Assembly: GCA_037445895.1 (NCBI GenBank) | Contig: JBBIJO010000028.1 | Location: 1 to 16,962 of the forward strand | Source: JBBIJO01 sp037445895 | GTDB taxonomy: Bacteria > Bacteroidota > Ignavibacteria > Kapaibacteriales > UBA2268 | Reading direction: 5' to 3' | DNA: 16,962 bases | Shown: piece by piece, positions 1 through 6,528 of the stretch | Position numbering within the stretch: position 1 is the first letter of the stretch | How the letters are laid out: the number at the start of each line of letters is the position of its first letter | The notes under the pieces: model-generated | Database searches by the model: none | Seen by the model: the letters and a program-made list of their open reading frames with translations, nothing else | Told to the model about the DNA's origin: nothing | Made by a program: the position numbers and the translations under genes

Positions 1-314
1 ACCCACATAGTGATACTGAACTCTTTAAGGTTACGTAAATCAATAGGTGGTAATAGGATATGGTCGCCGATATCTGCTGGATTACCATTAGCAAGTATAT
101 AGTAGCCTTTCCCTTGGAAATGGAGTGCGCCTCCGACGATGCCAGCAACAGGAATGGGATTGTTCATCATTGTCCCGTCGTAGCCATTTCCGGTAACGTC
201 GCGGGCAGTCCCGTCGTCGAAACTCCAATACGCAAGCAAACTATCGGATGCAGAATAAGAAACGACACCACAAGATAAGAAGGCAATAAGAAATAATAAA
301 AATTTCTTTTTCAT
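1..314 (-). CDS. Secreted LamG/concanavalin-like protein, N-terminal part (runs off the left edge)
   Basis: The minus strand from the ATG at 314 reads an uninterrupted frame to the window edge. It opens with a signal peptide: MKKK, a hydrophobic core (FLLFLIAFL), then SCGVVSYSA, with a plausible signal peptidase I site after YSA. A lipoprotein cysteine in LSC is less likely because the lipobox is poor. The next residues (LAYWSFDDGTARDVTGNGYDG, then GGALHFQGKGYYI and IDLRNLKEFSITMWV) are the classic start of a LamG/laminin-G-like jelly-roll domain, as in many large cell-surface proteins of FCB bacteria. About 104 codons are visible; the rest, including any T9SS sorting domain, lies outside. 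A GGAAGG stretch lies just upstream of the start. The fold assignment is fairly firm; ligand and role are unknown. Confidence 0.75.
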   Translation of the reverse strand, partial: MKKKFLLFLIAFLSCGVVSYSASDSLLAYWSFDDGTARDVTGNGYDGTMMNNPIPVAGIVGGALHFQGKGYYILANGNPADIGDHILLPPIDLRNLKEFSITMW

Positions 315-524
315 TCTAACCTTCCAATTTACAATGATAAAAGTTTATTTTAATATTCCACGACACCCATTACAAAGATACAAATTTTGCACAAAAAGTT
401 ACAAGAAATATAAAAATTTTACAGAATTTTTATCGTGAACGGATATTTATAGTTAATTTTTATAGATTTTTTTTTACTTTTACAATCGTTTTTTGTGCAT
501 TATTATAAAGAGGAATTTATAAAA
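315..524. promoter_or_regulatory. Divergent intergenic region between the LamG gene and hbd
   Basis: This 210-base AT-rich gap separates two divergently read genes, so promoters for both should lie here. It has long T and A runs and several TATA-like stretches around 447-475. I could not pick a convincing -35/-10 pair or a Bacteroidota-type TAnnTTTG element. The AAAGAGG at 508-514 is the ribosome binding site of hbd. Confidence 0.35.
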
Positions 525-1397
525 ATGAAGAAAGTTTTAGTTCTTGGCGCTGGCACAATGGGCAACGGTATTGCCCACACTTTTGCACAGTTTGGTTTTA
601 CAGTTTTGCTTTACGATGCTTTTGAACAAGCATTGAAAAATGGTATCGCCACAATCGAGAAAAACCTTGGAAGGCAAGTCAAAAAAGGAACAATCACCGA
701 CGAACAAGCAAAAGAAACACTTGCTCGTATTATCCCTTTAACTAACTTCCATAACGGCTCGGATTCAGATTTTGTGGTCGAGGCTATCAGCGAAAACAAA
801 GAGTTAAAATTCAAAGTTTTTTCCGAACTTGATACTATGACTCGCCCCGAGGTTATTCTTGCAACGAACACTTCGACAATCTCGATTACCGAAATCGCAT
901 CGAAAACCAAAAGACCCGAGAAAGTAATTGGTATGCATTTTATGAACCCAGTCCCGATGATGCGTTTGGTAGAAGTAATTCGTGGGCTTTCAACAAGTGA
1001 CGAAACATACGAAACTGTCAAAGCATTAGCTGAACAGCTTGGAAAAGTCCCCGTTTTGGCCAATGACTATCCTGGATTTATCGCCAATCGTATTTTGATG
1101 CCATTTATTAACGAAGCGATTTGGGCTGTAATGGAACATATTGGCACTGTCGATGCTATCGACGAAGTAGCAAAGCTTGGATTCTCGCATCCTATGGGTC
1201 CACTCGCTTTGGCAGATTTAATCGGTTTGGATACAACGCTTGCAATAATGAACGTATTGCATCAGGATATCGGAGATCCTCGTTTCCGTCCTGCCCCTCT
1301 GATTAAGAAATTGGTTTTTGCAGGACATTTAGGGCGAAAAACTGGTCGTGGTTTCTATGATTATTCTGGCGAAAAACCTATTCCATTAAATTTTTAA
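525..1397 (+). CDS. hbd: 3-hydroxybutyryl-CoA (3-hydroxyacyl-CoA) dehydrogenase
   Basis: Soluble NAD(P)-dependent dehydrogenase interconverting 3-hydroxybutyryl-CoA and acetoacetyl-CoA in short-chain beta-oxidation or butyrate-type metabolism. The start at 525 gives 290 residues, the usual length for the stand-alone family. It is preceded by AAAGAGG, and an upstream in-frame ATG at 495 would add ten residues before the Rossmann strand. The N-terminus carries the GAGTMG dinucleotide-binding loop (residues 8-13). Glu86 in VEAISE, Ser117 in the NTST segment and the catalytic His138 in GMHFMNP are in place. The C-terminal helical domain has YPGFIANRI and ends with GRKTGRGFYDY, typical of the family. 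It is followed after 10 bases by a TPR gene. NADH versus NADPH preference cannot be judged. Thiolase and acyl-CoA dehydrogenases within 5 kb support a shared pathway. Confidence 0.9.
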   Translation: MKKVLVLGAGTMGNGIAHTFAQFGFTVLLYDAFEQALKNGIATIEKNLGRQVKKGTITDEQAKETLARIIPLTNFHNGSDSDFVVEAISENKELKFKVFSELDTMTRPEVILATNTSTISITEIASKTKRPEKVIGMHFMNPVPMMRLVEVIRGLSTSDETYETVKALAEQLGKVPVLANDYPGFIANRILMPFINEAIWAVMEHIGTVDAIDEVAKLGFSHPMGPLALADLIGLDTTLAIMNVLHQDIGDPRFRPAPLIKKLVFAGHLGRKTGRGFYDYSGEKPIPLNF

Positions 1398-1407
1398 AGG
1401 AGTGTTT

Positions 1408-2106
1408 ATGTTTTCTAATATACAGCATTTTGACTCTGATGACCCCGACATACTTGCTGCATATCAAGCTGAAACTAATGGAGAATATTTAAAAGCAATC
1501 GAGTTCTATAAAAAAGTTATCGAACGGGACCCAAACCGAGGTATTGTTTATAAACACTGTGGCAATGTATTCTATCGTATAGGCAATTTAGATGCTGCAG
1601 TAGAATATTTGGAAAAAGCTGTCGAATTGCTCCCTCGATTCCCTACTGCCTACTACGAATTGGCATTAGCATACTACAGAAAGGTTCGTATCCGCCAAGC
1701 AATTAAGACTATGCAAAAAGTTTTGGAACTCGACCCCAATTTTCTTATGGCACACTATTGGTTGGGTATTCTCAACTATCACTATGGGCACCTAAATGAA
1801 GCGAAAGAACATTATCTCGTAGTAATCGAGAAAAATCCAGATTTTTACATTGCGTATTTCCATCTGGGAATTACAAATTTACGTCTTGGTAATTACGAAG
1901 AAGCCATACGGAACTTTTCGAAGATAGTAGAAAAAAATCCGGATTCTGCGGCTGCCTATGCCCTCTTGGGCGACGCTTACTTGTTTAACGGAAAAAGATA
2001 CGAGGCGAAAATGTCGTATCGCAAAGCATTACAATTGGACCCAGAAGACAGGAAAGCTCGAAGAGCTCTCGACTTGTTGGATGAATTTCACGATGTAACT
2101 TTTTGA
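1408..2106 (+). CDS. Tetratricopeptide-repeat protein
   Basis: A 232-residue soluble protein made almost entirely of about six consecutive 34-residue TPR units. Recognisable cores include AIEFYKKVIERDP, AVEYLEKAVELLP, AIKTMQKVLELDP, AKEHYLVVIEKNP, AIRNFSKIVEKNP and AKMSYRKALQLDP. No signal peptide or transmembrane segment is visible. The chosen ATG at 1408 follows AAAGGAG (1396-1402) at good spacing; a GTG at 1402 in the same frame overlaps that ribosome binding site and is less likely. It lies 10 bases after hbd on the same strand, so the two are probably co-transcribed. TPR arrays bind other proteins, but nothing in the sequence names the partner, and a link to acyl-CoA metabolism is only inferred from position. 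Terminator-like hairpins follow. Confidence 0.85.
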   Translation: MFSNIQHFDSDDPDILAAYQAETNGEYLKAIEFYKKVIERDPNRGIVYKHCGNVFYRIGNLDAAVEYLEKAVELLPRFPTAYYELALAYYRKVRIRQAIKTMQKVLELDPNFLMAHYWLGILNYHYGHLNEAKEHYLVVIEKNPDFYIAYFHLGITNLRLGNYEEAIRNFSKIVEKNPDSAAAYALLGDAYLFNGKRYEAKMSYRKALQLDPEDRKARRALDLLDEFHDVTF

Positions 2107-2187
2107 ACTTTGTCGTGGAATTTGCTTCCGTTTGCTTCGTTTATTTTGGTCATTTTAGGCCAATTGGGGATTGTTAGAAAAAATTTT

Positions 2188-2225
2188 AAAGATGCCCACA
2201 GAATCTCGAAAAGCGGCATCTTTTT
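2188..2225. terminator. Bidirectional intrinsic terminator between converging operons
   Basis: AAAGATGCC at 2188-2196 pairs perfectly with GGCATCTTT at 2215-2223, a nine-pair stem with an 18-base loop, followed by a T run on the plus strand. Read on the minus strand the same stem is followed by AAAATTTTTT, so it could stop both the hbd-TPR unit and transcripts from the minus-strand HMG-CoA cluster. The large loop lowers confidence somewhat. Confidence 0.6.
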
Positions 2226-2246
2226 GTAGAGATAAAAGCGAGTAAG

Positions 2247-2273
2247 AATCCATACTCGATGACTGTATGGATT
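2247..2273. repeat. Perfect inverted repeat (hairpin) in the convergent gap
   Basis: AATCCATAC at 2247-2255 is the exact reverse complement of GTATGGATT at 2265-2273, with a nine-base loop. No T run follows, so it is not a canonical terminator on its own. It sits between two terminator-like structures and may protect or reinforce transcript 3' ends. Confidence 0.45.
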
Positions 2274-2287
2274 GCTCACTTCGCTAT

Positions 2288-2329
2288 GGGCTATCGAATC
2301 GGTTATGGTTCCGAAAAAAGCCCTTTTTT
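2288..2329 (+). terminator. Second terminator-like hairpin, plus strand
   Basis: GGGCT at 2288-2292 pairs with AGCCC at 2319-2323, followed by TTTTTT. An imperfect inner stem (around TCGAATCGG and TTCCGA) would compact the loop. It lies a few bases from the 3' end of the convergent DUF35 gene and would act as a backup stop for the plus-strand unit. The outer stem is short. Confidence 0.4.
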
Positions 2330-2335
2330 GTCTCG

Positions 2336-2731
2336 CTAGTTCTTTATGACTTTTGCTTTGTAGCCGTAGTTAATAATTCCCGAATCACCTTCTTCCATAA
2401 TTTTGCGAAAAACAAGTTCAACACGTGCCCCAATTTTCAAATCCTCGAAATTTGTATCGGTAATCATAGCCGTTATCCTTGCTCCTTCGTCTGTTTCTAT
2501 GATTGCAACGGCATAAGGAGAAAGCCTCTTGAATTGATTCGCAGAGACGTGAATAATGGTATATGAAAGAATAGTGCCTTTGCCCGAAAGTCGAATGTTT
2601 TCGAACTCGGTGGATTTCGAAAGTGGGTCGATATATCTATTTGCTAAACTAACGAACCCGCTTTTAAATTTTTGTGCTTCTAAACGATAACGATGCGGGA
2701 TTTCACGAGTATATCTTTGACTATTTGCCAT
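2336..2731 (-). CDS. DUF35 OB-fold protein of a thiolase/HMG-CoA synthase complex (zinc ribbon lost)
   Basis: A 131-residue protein, last gene of the HMG-CoA synthase/thiolase cluster. The start at 2731 is set by GGAGG at 2741-2745 and lies one base past the thiolase stop; a longer in-frame start would overlap the thiolase. The N-terminal helix carries REIPHRYRLEAQKF, and the OB-fold begins at LSGKGTILSYTIIHV and runs through PYAVAIIETDEGARITAM and IGARVELVFRK to IINYGYKAKV, all typical of DUF35. In the archaeal acetoacetyl-CoA thiolase/HMG-CoA synthase complex, DUF35 bridges the two enzymes and helps hold CoA. The usual N-terminal zinc ribbon (two CxxC pairs) is unrecognisable: this protein has no cysteine at all. 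A scaffold role is inferred from gene order and family. Confidence 0.85.
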   Translation of the reverse strand: MANSQRYTREIPHRYRLEAQKFKSGFVSLANRYIDPLSKSTEFENIRLSGKGTILSYTIIHVSANQFKRLSPYAVAIIETDEGARITAMITDTNFEDLKIGARVELVFRKIMEEGDSGIINYGYKAKVIKN

Positions 2732-2732
2732 T

Positions 2733-3881
2733 TTATAATGCCTCCAAAATATGAACAACACAACTACCTCCGGAACCACCCATATTTTGGGTCATTCCAA
2801 GTTTGATGTTTGGAACTTGACGTTTTCCAGCTTGATTTGTCAGTTGCAAATACGCTTCGAAAATTTGAGCAACACCTGTTGCACCGACCGGATGTCCTTT
2901 AGCCTTTAACCCTCCACTTGGATTAATTACAATTTTCCCTCCAAAAGTTGCCTGACCTTCGGAAATTGCTTTGCCAGCTGTTCCGTATTCAAAAAATCCC
3001 ATTTCTTCGGCAACAATTACTTCTGCTATCGAAAAACAATCGTGAACCTCAACAAAACTTATATCTTCCGATGAAGCACCCGCCATACTATACGCCCGAT
3101 TAGCTGCTAATTTAACAGCATCGAGCCGAGTTAAATCCTTGTGGTCATGCAAAGCAATCGGACCGCTTGCTGCTCCAACACCTCGAATTTTTACTATTTT
3201 ATCGGTAAACTCTCTTGCTCTTTCAAGGGCACACAAGACAACACAAGCAGAGCCATCGGTAATTGGCGAACAATCCATTAATCTTAAAGGATCGGCAACC
3301 ATAGAAGAGGTCAAAACTGTCTTAATATCAATTTCGAAAGGATATTGGGCATTGGGATTGTTAACTGCATGCTTGTGGTTTTTGATAGGAACCTGGGCTA
3401 ATTCCTCTCTAGTTAAACCATATTTTTCCATATATGCCCGAGCCATCATAGCATAAAGCCCCGGAAAAGTAACCCCATTATAGACTTCGTATTCTTGGTC
3501 TGCTGCCGTAGCCAACACAAAAGTCCCATCGTCAACATCCCACATTTTTTCTACACCTCCGGCAAGTACGATATCGTGCATACCAGAGGCAACATCCAAA
3601 TATGCCATTCTGACAGCTTGCCCGCCGGACGAACAAGCCGATTCCACACGGACGGAAGGGACACCGATTTGGCCAATATAATCCGCCATTAACGAAGCAA
3701 GGTGTTCTTGGTAGGCATATAAGCCACTAGACATTGCTCCAACATATATTGCTTCGATATCAGACACATTTGCATTTGCCATTGCTTTCAAAGCCGATTC
3801 GGCAAACATATCGCGAATACTTTGCTCCCAAAGTTCGCCGAACTTTGTCATACCAACACCAATTATCGCAACCTCTCGCAT
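2733..3881 (-). CDS. Acetoacetyl-CoA thiolase, archaeal/SCP-x type
   Basis: A 382-residue thiolase of the SCP-x/archaeal branch, which condenses two acetyl-CoA or cleaves acetoacetyl-CoA. The nucleophile Cys83 sits in VESACSSGG. The VHDCFSIAE segment replaces the NEAF motif of classical thiolases and marks this branch. His330 lies in GGLKAKGHPVGATG, and the C-terminal GGSGGSCVVH loop is present. The start at 3881 has AAGGAG at 3889-3894, seven bases upstream. It lies 18 bases after the HMG-CoA synthase and one base before the DUF35 gene, the arrangement found in archaeal operons where the three proteins form a channelling complex. The likely job is to supply acetoacetyl-CoA to the synthase. 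A role in thiolytic cleavage during acyl-CoA breakdown is an alternative. Confidence 0.88.
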   Translation of the reverse strand: MREVAIIGVGMTKFGELWEQSIRDMFAESALKAMANANVSDIEAIYVGAMSSGLYAYQEHLASLMADYIGQIGVPSVRVESACSSGGQAVRMAYLDVASGMHDIVLAGGVEKMWDVDDGTFVLATAADQEYEVYNGVTFPGLYAMMARAYMEKYGLTREELAQVPIKNHKHAVNNPNAQYPFEIDIKTVLTSSMVADPLRLMDCSPITDGSACVVLCALERAREFTDKIVKIRGVGAASGPIALHDHKDLTRLDAVKLAANRAYSMAGASSEDISFVEVHDCFSIAEVIVAEEMGFFEYGTAGKAISEGQATFGGKIVINPSGGLKAKGHPVGATGVAQIFEAYLQLTNQAGKRQVPNIKLGMTQNMGGSGGSCVVHILEAL

Positions 3882-3899
3882 TTCTACTCTCCTTAATTG

Positions 3900-4952
3900 T
3901 TAATATTCGTTGAAAATAATTTTTTTACGATAAGCAGCATATTTCCCATAATCGAGATAAACTTTCTGTGGAGTATTTAACATTTCCCTTGTCTTTGGTG
4001 CTAAATTTTGTACTTCCGTTATTGTGTCGGTTACTTGGAAAATAAAACCGTCGCTACCAGCACCCGAACCGAAAGAGACCAGAAAAATTTTATCCCCAGG
4101 TTGCGCTACATCCAATATTGCTGTCAGTCCGGTAATCGATGAACCCGAGTAAGTGTTACCCATAATATTTACTACCCAACCTTCTGCCATCTGCTCTTGT
4201 TTGAAACCAAGTTCTTTTCCCGCTTTCAATGGGAATCTTCCGTTGGGCATATGAAATACAGCATATTGAAACTCCTCTGGTTTCATTCCAGATTTTTCTA
4301 AAAGATATCTGCCACAGTTTAATATATGCTTGAAGTATGCGGGTTCACCAGTGAATCTGCCACCATGTCGAGGATAAATTTGGTGGTCGCGTCGCCAAAA
4401 ATCCGCTGTATCGGAAGTAAAAGAATGTGTATAAAGGACTTCGGCAACAACATTATTAGTCCCAAATATGAAAGCAGAGCCTCCGGCAGAGGCACTGTAT
4501 TCGAGGGCATCGGAAGGAGCACCCTGCGAAGTATCGGTTCCAATTCCCATTGCATACTCCATATTCCCCGATTTAACATGGCTATATGCTACAAACATTG
4601 CTTCTGTTCCAGCTTTGCAAGCAAACTCAAAATCGGCAACATGAACGTGGGGACCAATACCAAGTGCATCTATGAGAATTGTTCCCGAGGGTTTGACTGC
4701 ATAAGGATGAGATTCCGAACCGATATATACAGCACCAATGTCTTGTGGATTGATACGTGCTCGTTTTAAAGCGTTTTTTGCTGCTTCGACAGAAATTGTT
4801 ATTGTATCCTCGTCGAGACCAGGAACTGTCTTTTCTTGAAGTAGAAGACCTTTTTCAATTGAAGCAGGATCGCTTCCCCAGTTGTTGGCTATTGTACTGG
4901 ATTTAATTCTGTAAATTGGAACGTAGGCTCCATATCCTACAATACCGACCAT
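3900..4952 (-). CDS. Hydroxymethylglutaryl-CoA synthase, archaeal type
   Basis: A 350-residue thiolase-fold enzyme that condenses acetyl-CoA and acetoacetyl-CoA into HMG-CoA, the entry to the mevalonate route. The length and motifs match the archaeal class rather than the bacterial MvaS or eukaryotic class. Glu80 lies in GSESHPYAVKPS, Cys112 in FEFACKAGTEA and His234 in VFHMPNGRFP; GIGTDTSQGAP and YPRHGGRFTGEPAYFKH are also archaeal-like. The start at 4952 follows TAGGAG at 4959-4964. It heads the cluster HMG-CoA synthase, thiolase, DUF35 on the minus strand. A perfect palindrome at 4965-4979 directly abuts its ribosome binding site and may be an operator. No HMG-CoA reductase or lyase is nearby, so mevalonate synthesis is inferred. 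Confidence 0.9.
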   Translation of the reverse strand: MVGIVGYGAYVPIYRIKSSTIANNWGSDPASIEKGLLLQEKTVPGLDEDTITISVEAAKNALKRARINPQDIGAVYIGSESHPYAVKPSGTILIDALGIGPHVHVADFEFACKAGTEAMFVAYSHVKSGNMEYAMGIGTDTSQGAPSDALEYSASAGGSAFIFGTNNVVAEVLYTHSFTSDTADFWRRDHQIYPRHGGRFTGEPAYFKHILNCGRYLLEKSGMKPEEFQYAVFHMPNGRFPLKAGKELGFKQEQMAEGWVVNIMGNTYSGSSITGLTAILDVAQPGDKIFLVSFGSGAGSDGFIFQVTDTITEVQNLAPKTREMLNTPQKVYLDYGKYAAYRKKIIFNEY

Positions 4953-4964
4953 AAAAAACTCCTA

Positions 4965-4979
4965 TTTGTATGATACAAA
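4965..4979. promoter_or_regulatory. Perfect palindrome abutting the RBS of HMG-CoA synthase (candidate operator)
   Basis: TTTGTATGATACAAA is an odd perfect palindrome, seven bases each side of a central G. It lies directly upstream of the TAGGAG ribosome binding site of the HMG-CoA synthase, next to an ATAGTTTGTA string that could be a promoter element. Position and symmetry suit a dimeric repressor site or a small hairpin affecting translation. No regulator gene is in the window. Confidence 0.4.
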
Positions 4980-5133
4980 CTATTAAGATTAATTTTTTCG
5001 AAAAGTATTGTAACAAAAGCATAACTATTATAAAATAATTATTAGTATTAACAATCTTTTCGACAATTGAACACAAAAATTCAATTATTTTATCGATTAT
5101 TTTCTTTTCTTTTTGTTCGTAATACCCATATAG

Positions 5134-5153
5134 AACTCCGATAATCGGAAGTT
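5134..5153. repeat. Imperfect inverted repeat downstream of the minus-strand acyl-CoA dehydrogenase
   Basis: The core CCGATAATCGG (5138-5148) is an 11-base odd palindrome, extended by AACT on the left and AAGTT on the right with one bulged base. It has no following T run on either strand, so it is a weak terminator candidate. It could be a regulator site for the HMG-CoA cluster about 185 bases further on. Confidence 0.3.
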
Positions 5154-5216
5154 TCCTAAAAAGCGATAAGTCTATATTTATTATCATTTAGTATTCTCGC
5201 GTTGTAATCGAATCAT

Positions 5217-6380
5217 TTATAAAATATCGAAGCAACCAATCGCACGGGCGATAACCAGTCGTTGAATTTCGGAAGTTCCTTCTCCGATTTCGAGTAATTT
5301 TTGGTCGCGATAGTAACGCTCGGCTTCGTATTCTTTCATCAAGCCGTAGCCACCAAGAATTTGAACACAATGGTTTGCCGAAATATGCGCAATTTCCGAA
5401 CAAAACAACTTTGCAATAGCCGATTCCATAGTAATTTTTTGATTATTGTTCAACATTCTGCAAACATTATACAGGTAGGTTCGAGCAAGTTCAATATACA
5501 TTTGCATATCGGCAAGTTTGAACGCCACAGCTTGGTGGGTCGAGATTGGATGGTCGAAAGTTCGACGGTTCTTAGCATAATTTAATGCATACTCGAATGC
5601 ACCTTGAGCCAAACCCAATCCCATTGCTGCAATCGAAAGCCTTCCATTGTCGAGCGTTTTAAGCATTTGTTTGAAACCATCACCTTGTTTTCCAAGGATA
5701 TTTCCCTCCGAAACAACAACATCTTCGAGAATGAGTTCGCTTGTGTTCGAAGCCCTCCACATCATTTTTTTCTTCATTGGCTTTGCTGTGTAACCTTTCG
5801 TTCCATTTTCAACCAAAAAACAAGTGTATTCTTTTTTGCCATCCGGAAGTGTTCCAGTTACAGCCAAGATTGTTGAGCCGAGTGTAATATCGGTGGAAGC
5901 GTTGGTAATGAAAATTTTCGACCCATTAAGTATCCACTCGTTCCCCTTTTTGGTAGCTACGGTTTTGGTGTTGCCCGCGTCGGAACCTGCTTCGGGTTCC
6001 GTTAAACCAAAACCCCACAAATAACCAGAAGCAAGCTTAGGAAGATACTTACTTTTTTGCTCTTCATTGCCAAAATAAAGGAGAGGACCGATTCCTAAAG
6101 AATTGTGTGCTGCAATTGTTGCTGCTTGAGAACCATCGATACGAGCCAACTCCTCAACAATTATAATGTAAGAAAGATAATCGAGGTTTGAACCACCATA
6201 TTCTTCGGATAAAAAACACCCAAGGAATCCCATTTCAGCCATTTCCTTAGTTAATCCATACGAGAATTCTTCTTTTTCATCTAACTCTTGTGCAACAGGT
6301 CGAATTTTTTCCTCGGCAAATTTCCTTACTGTATCGCGAAGAAGGAGTTGTTCGTCGGTAAGCCCAAATTTGTTGTCCAT
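5217..6380 (-). CDS. Acyl-CoA dehydrogenase (short/branched-chain type)
   Basis: A 387-residue FAD-dependent dehydrogenase that introduces the alpha-beta double bond into an acyl-CoA, passing electrons to ETF. The three-domain layout is intact: N-terminal helices from LTDEQLLLRDTVRKFAEEKI, a beta domain with GFGLTEPEAGSDAGNTKT and WILNGSKIFITNA, and C-terminal helices with GRLSIAAMGLG, RRTFDHPIS and LGGYGLMKEYEAERYYRD. Glu367 in EIGEGTSEIQR occupies the classic catalytic-base position. Isovaleryl-CoA dehydrogenases lack this glutamate and use one elsewhere, so this is more likely a butyryl-, isobutyryl- or 2-methylbutyryl-type enzyme. No Shine-Dalgarno is visible before the ATG at 6380. It is divergent from a second acyl-CoA dehydrogenase. 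The exact substrate is unknown. Confidence 0.88.
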   Translation of the reverse strand: MDNKFGLTDEQLLLRDTVRKFAEEKIRPVAQELDEKEEFSYGLTKEMAEMGFLGCFLSEEYGGSNLDYLSYIIIVEELARIDGSQAATIAAHNSLGIGPLLYFGNEEQKSKYLPKLASGYLWGFGLTEPEAGSDAGNTKTVATKKGNEWILNGSKIFITNASTDITLGSTILAVTGTLPDGKKEYTCFLVENGTKGYTAKPMKKKMMWRASNTSELILEDVVVSEGNILGKQGDGFKQMLKTLDNGRLSIAAMGLGLAQGAFEYALNYAKNRRTFDHPISTHQAVAFKLADMQMYIELARTYLYNVCRMLNNNQKITMESAIAKLFCSEIAHISANHCVQILGGYGLMKEYEAERYYRDQKLLEIGEGTSEIQRLVIARAIGCFDIL

Positions 6381-6528
6381 AACGCTAAACCGTAATATTG
6401 TTGTTATTATTATAGCTTTTAGAATTCATTTTATAATTCAGCAATATTTTTATATATTGAAAAAATAATATTAACAAAAATTTTTTAAATACAAAATGTT
6501 TTTTTATAGTTTGTAAAGGAGAATGATG
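6381..6528. promoter_or_regulatory. Divergent promoter region between two acyl-CoA dehydrogenase genes
   Basis: A 148-base AT-rich region with poly-T and poly-A tracts between two outward-reading genes. A TATAGTTTGTA string near 6504-6514, directly before the AAAGGAG ribosome binding site, resembles the Bacteroidota -7 element TAnnTTTG but with one extra base. A similar string precedes the HMG-CoA synthase. Promoter placement is tentative. Confidence 0.35.

Larger units (their letters stand above)
4953..5216. other. Non-coding gap with the presumed promoter of the HMG-CoA cluster
   Basis: A very AT-rich 264-base gap. It holds the two palindromes listed separately and an ATAGTTTGTA string (minus strand, just upstream of the palindrome) that also occurs upstream of the acyl-CoA dehydrogenase at 6529. 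An open frame crosses the gap on the minus strand but has low-complexity composition and overlaps the synthase start, so I do not call it a gene. No clear terminator for the acyl-CoA dehydrogenase ending at 5217 is visible. Confidence 0.4.

Noticed and set aside
60..278. A 72-codon plus-strand open frame
   Set aside because: It lies opposite the minus-strand LamG-like gene, which has a signal peptide and domain motifs; the plus frame has no family features.
4903..5187. A 94-codon minus-strand frame rich in Ile, Leu and Lys that could look like a small membrane protein
   Set aside because: It sits in a very AT-rich gap, overlaps the start and ribosome binding site of the HMG-CoA synthase in another frame, and has low-complexity composition expected by chance.
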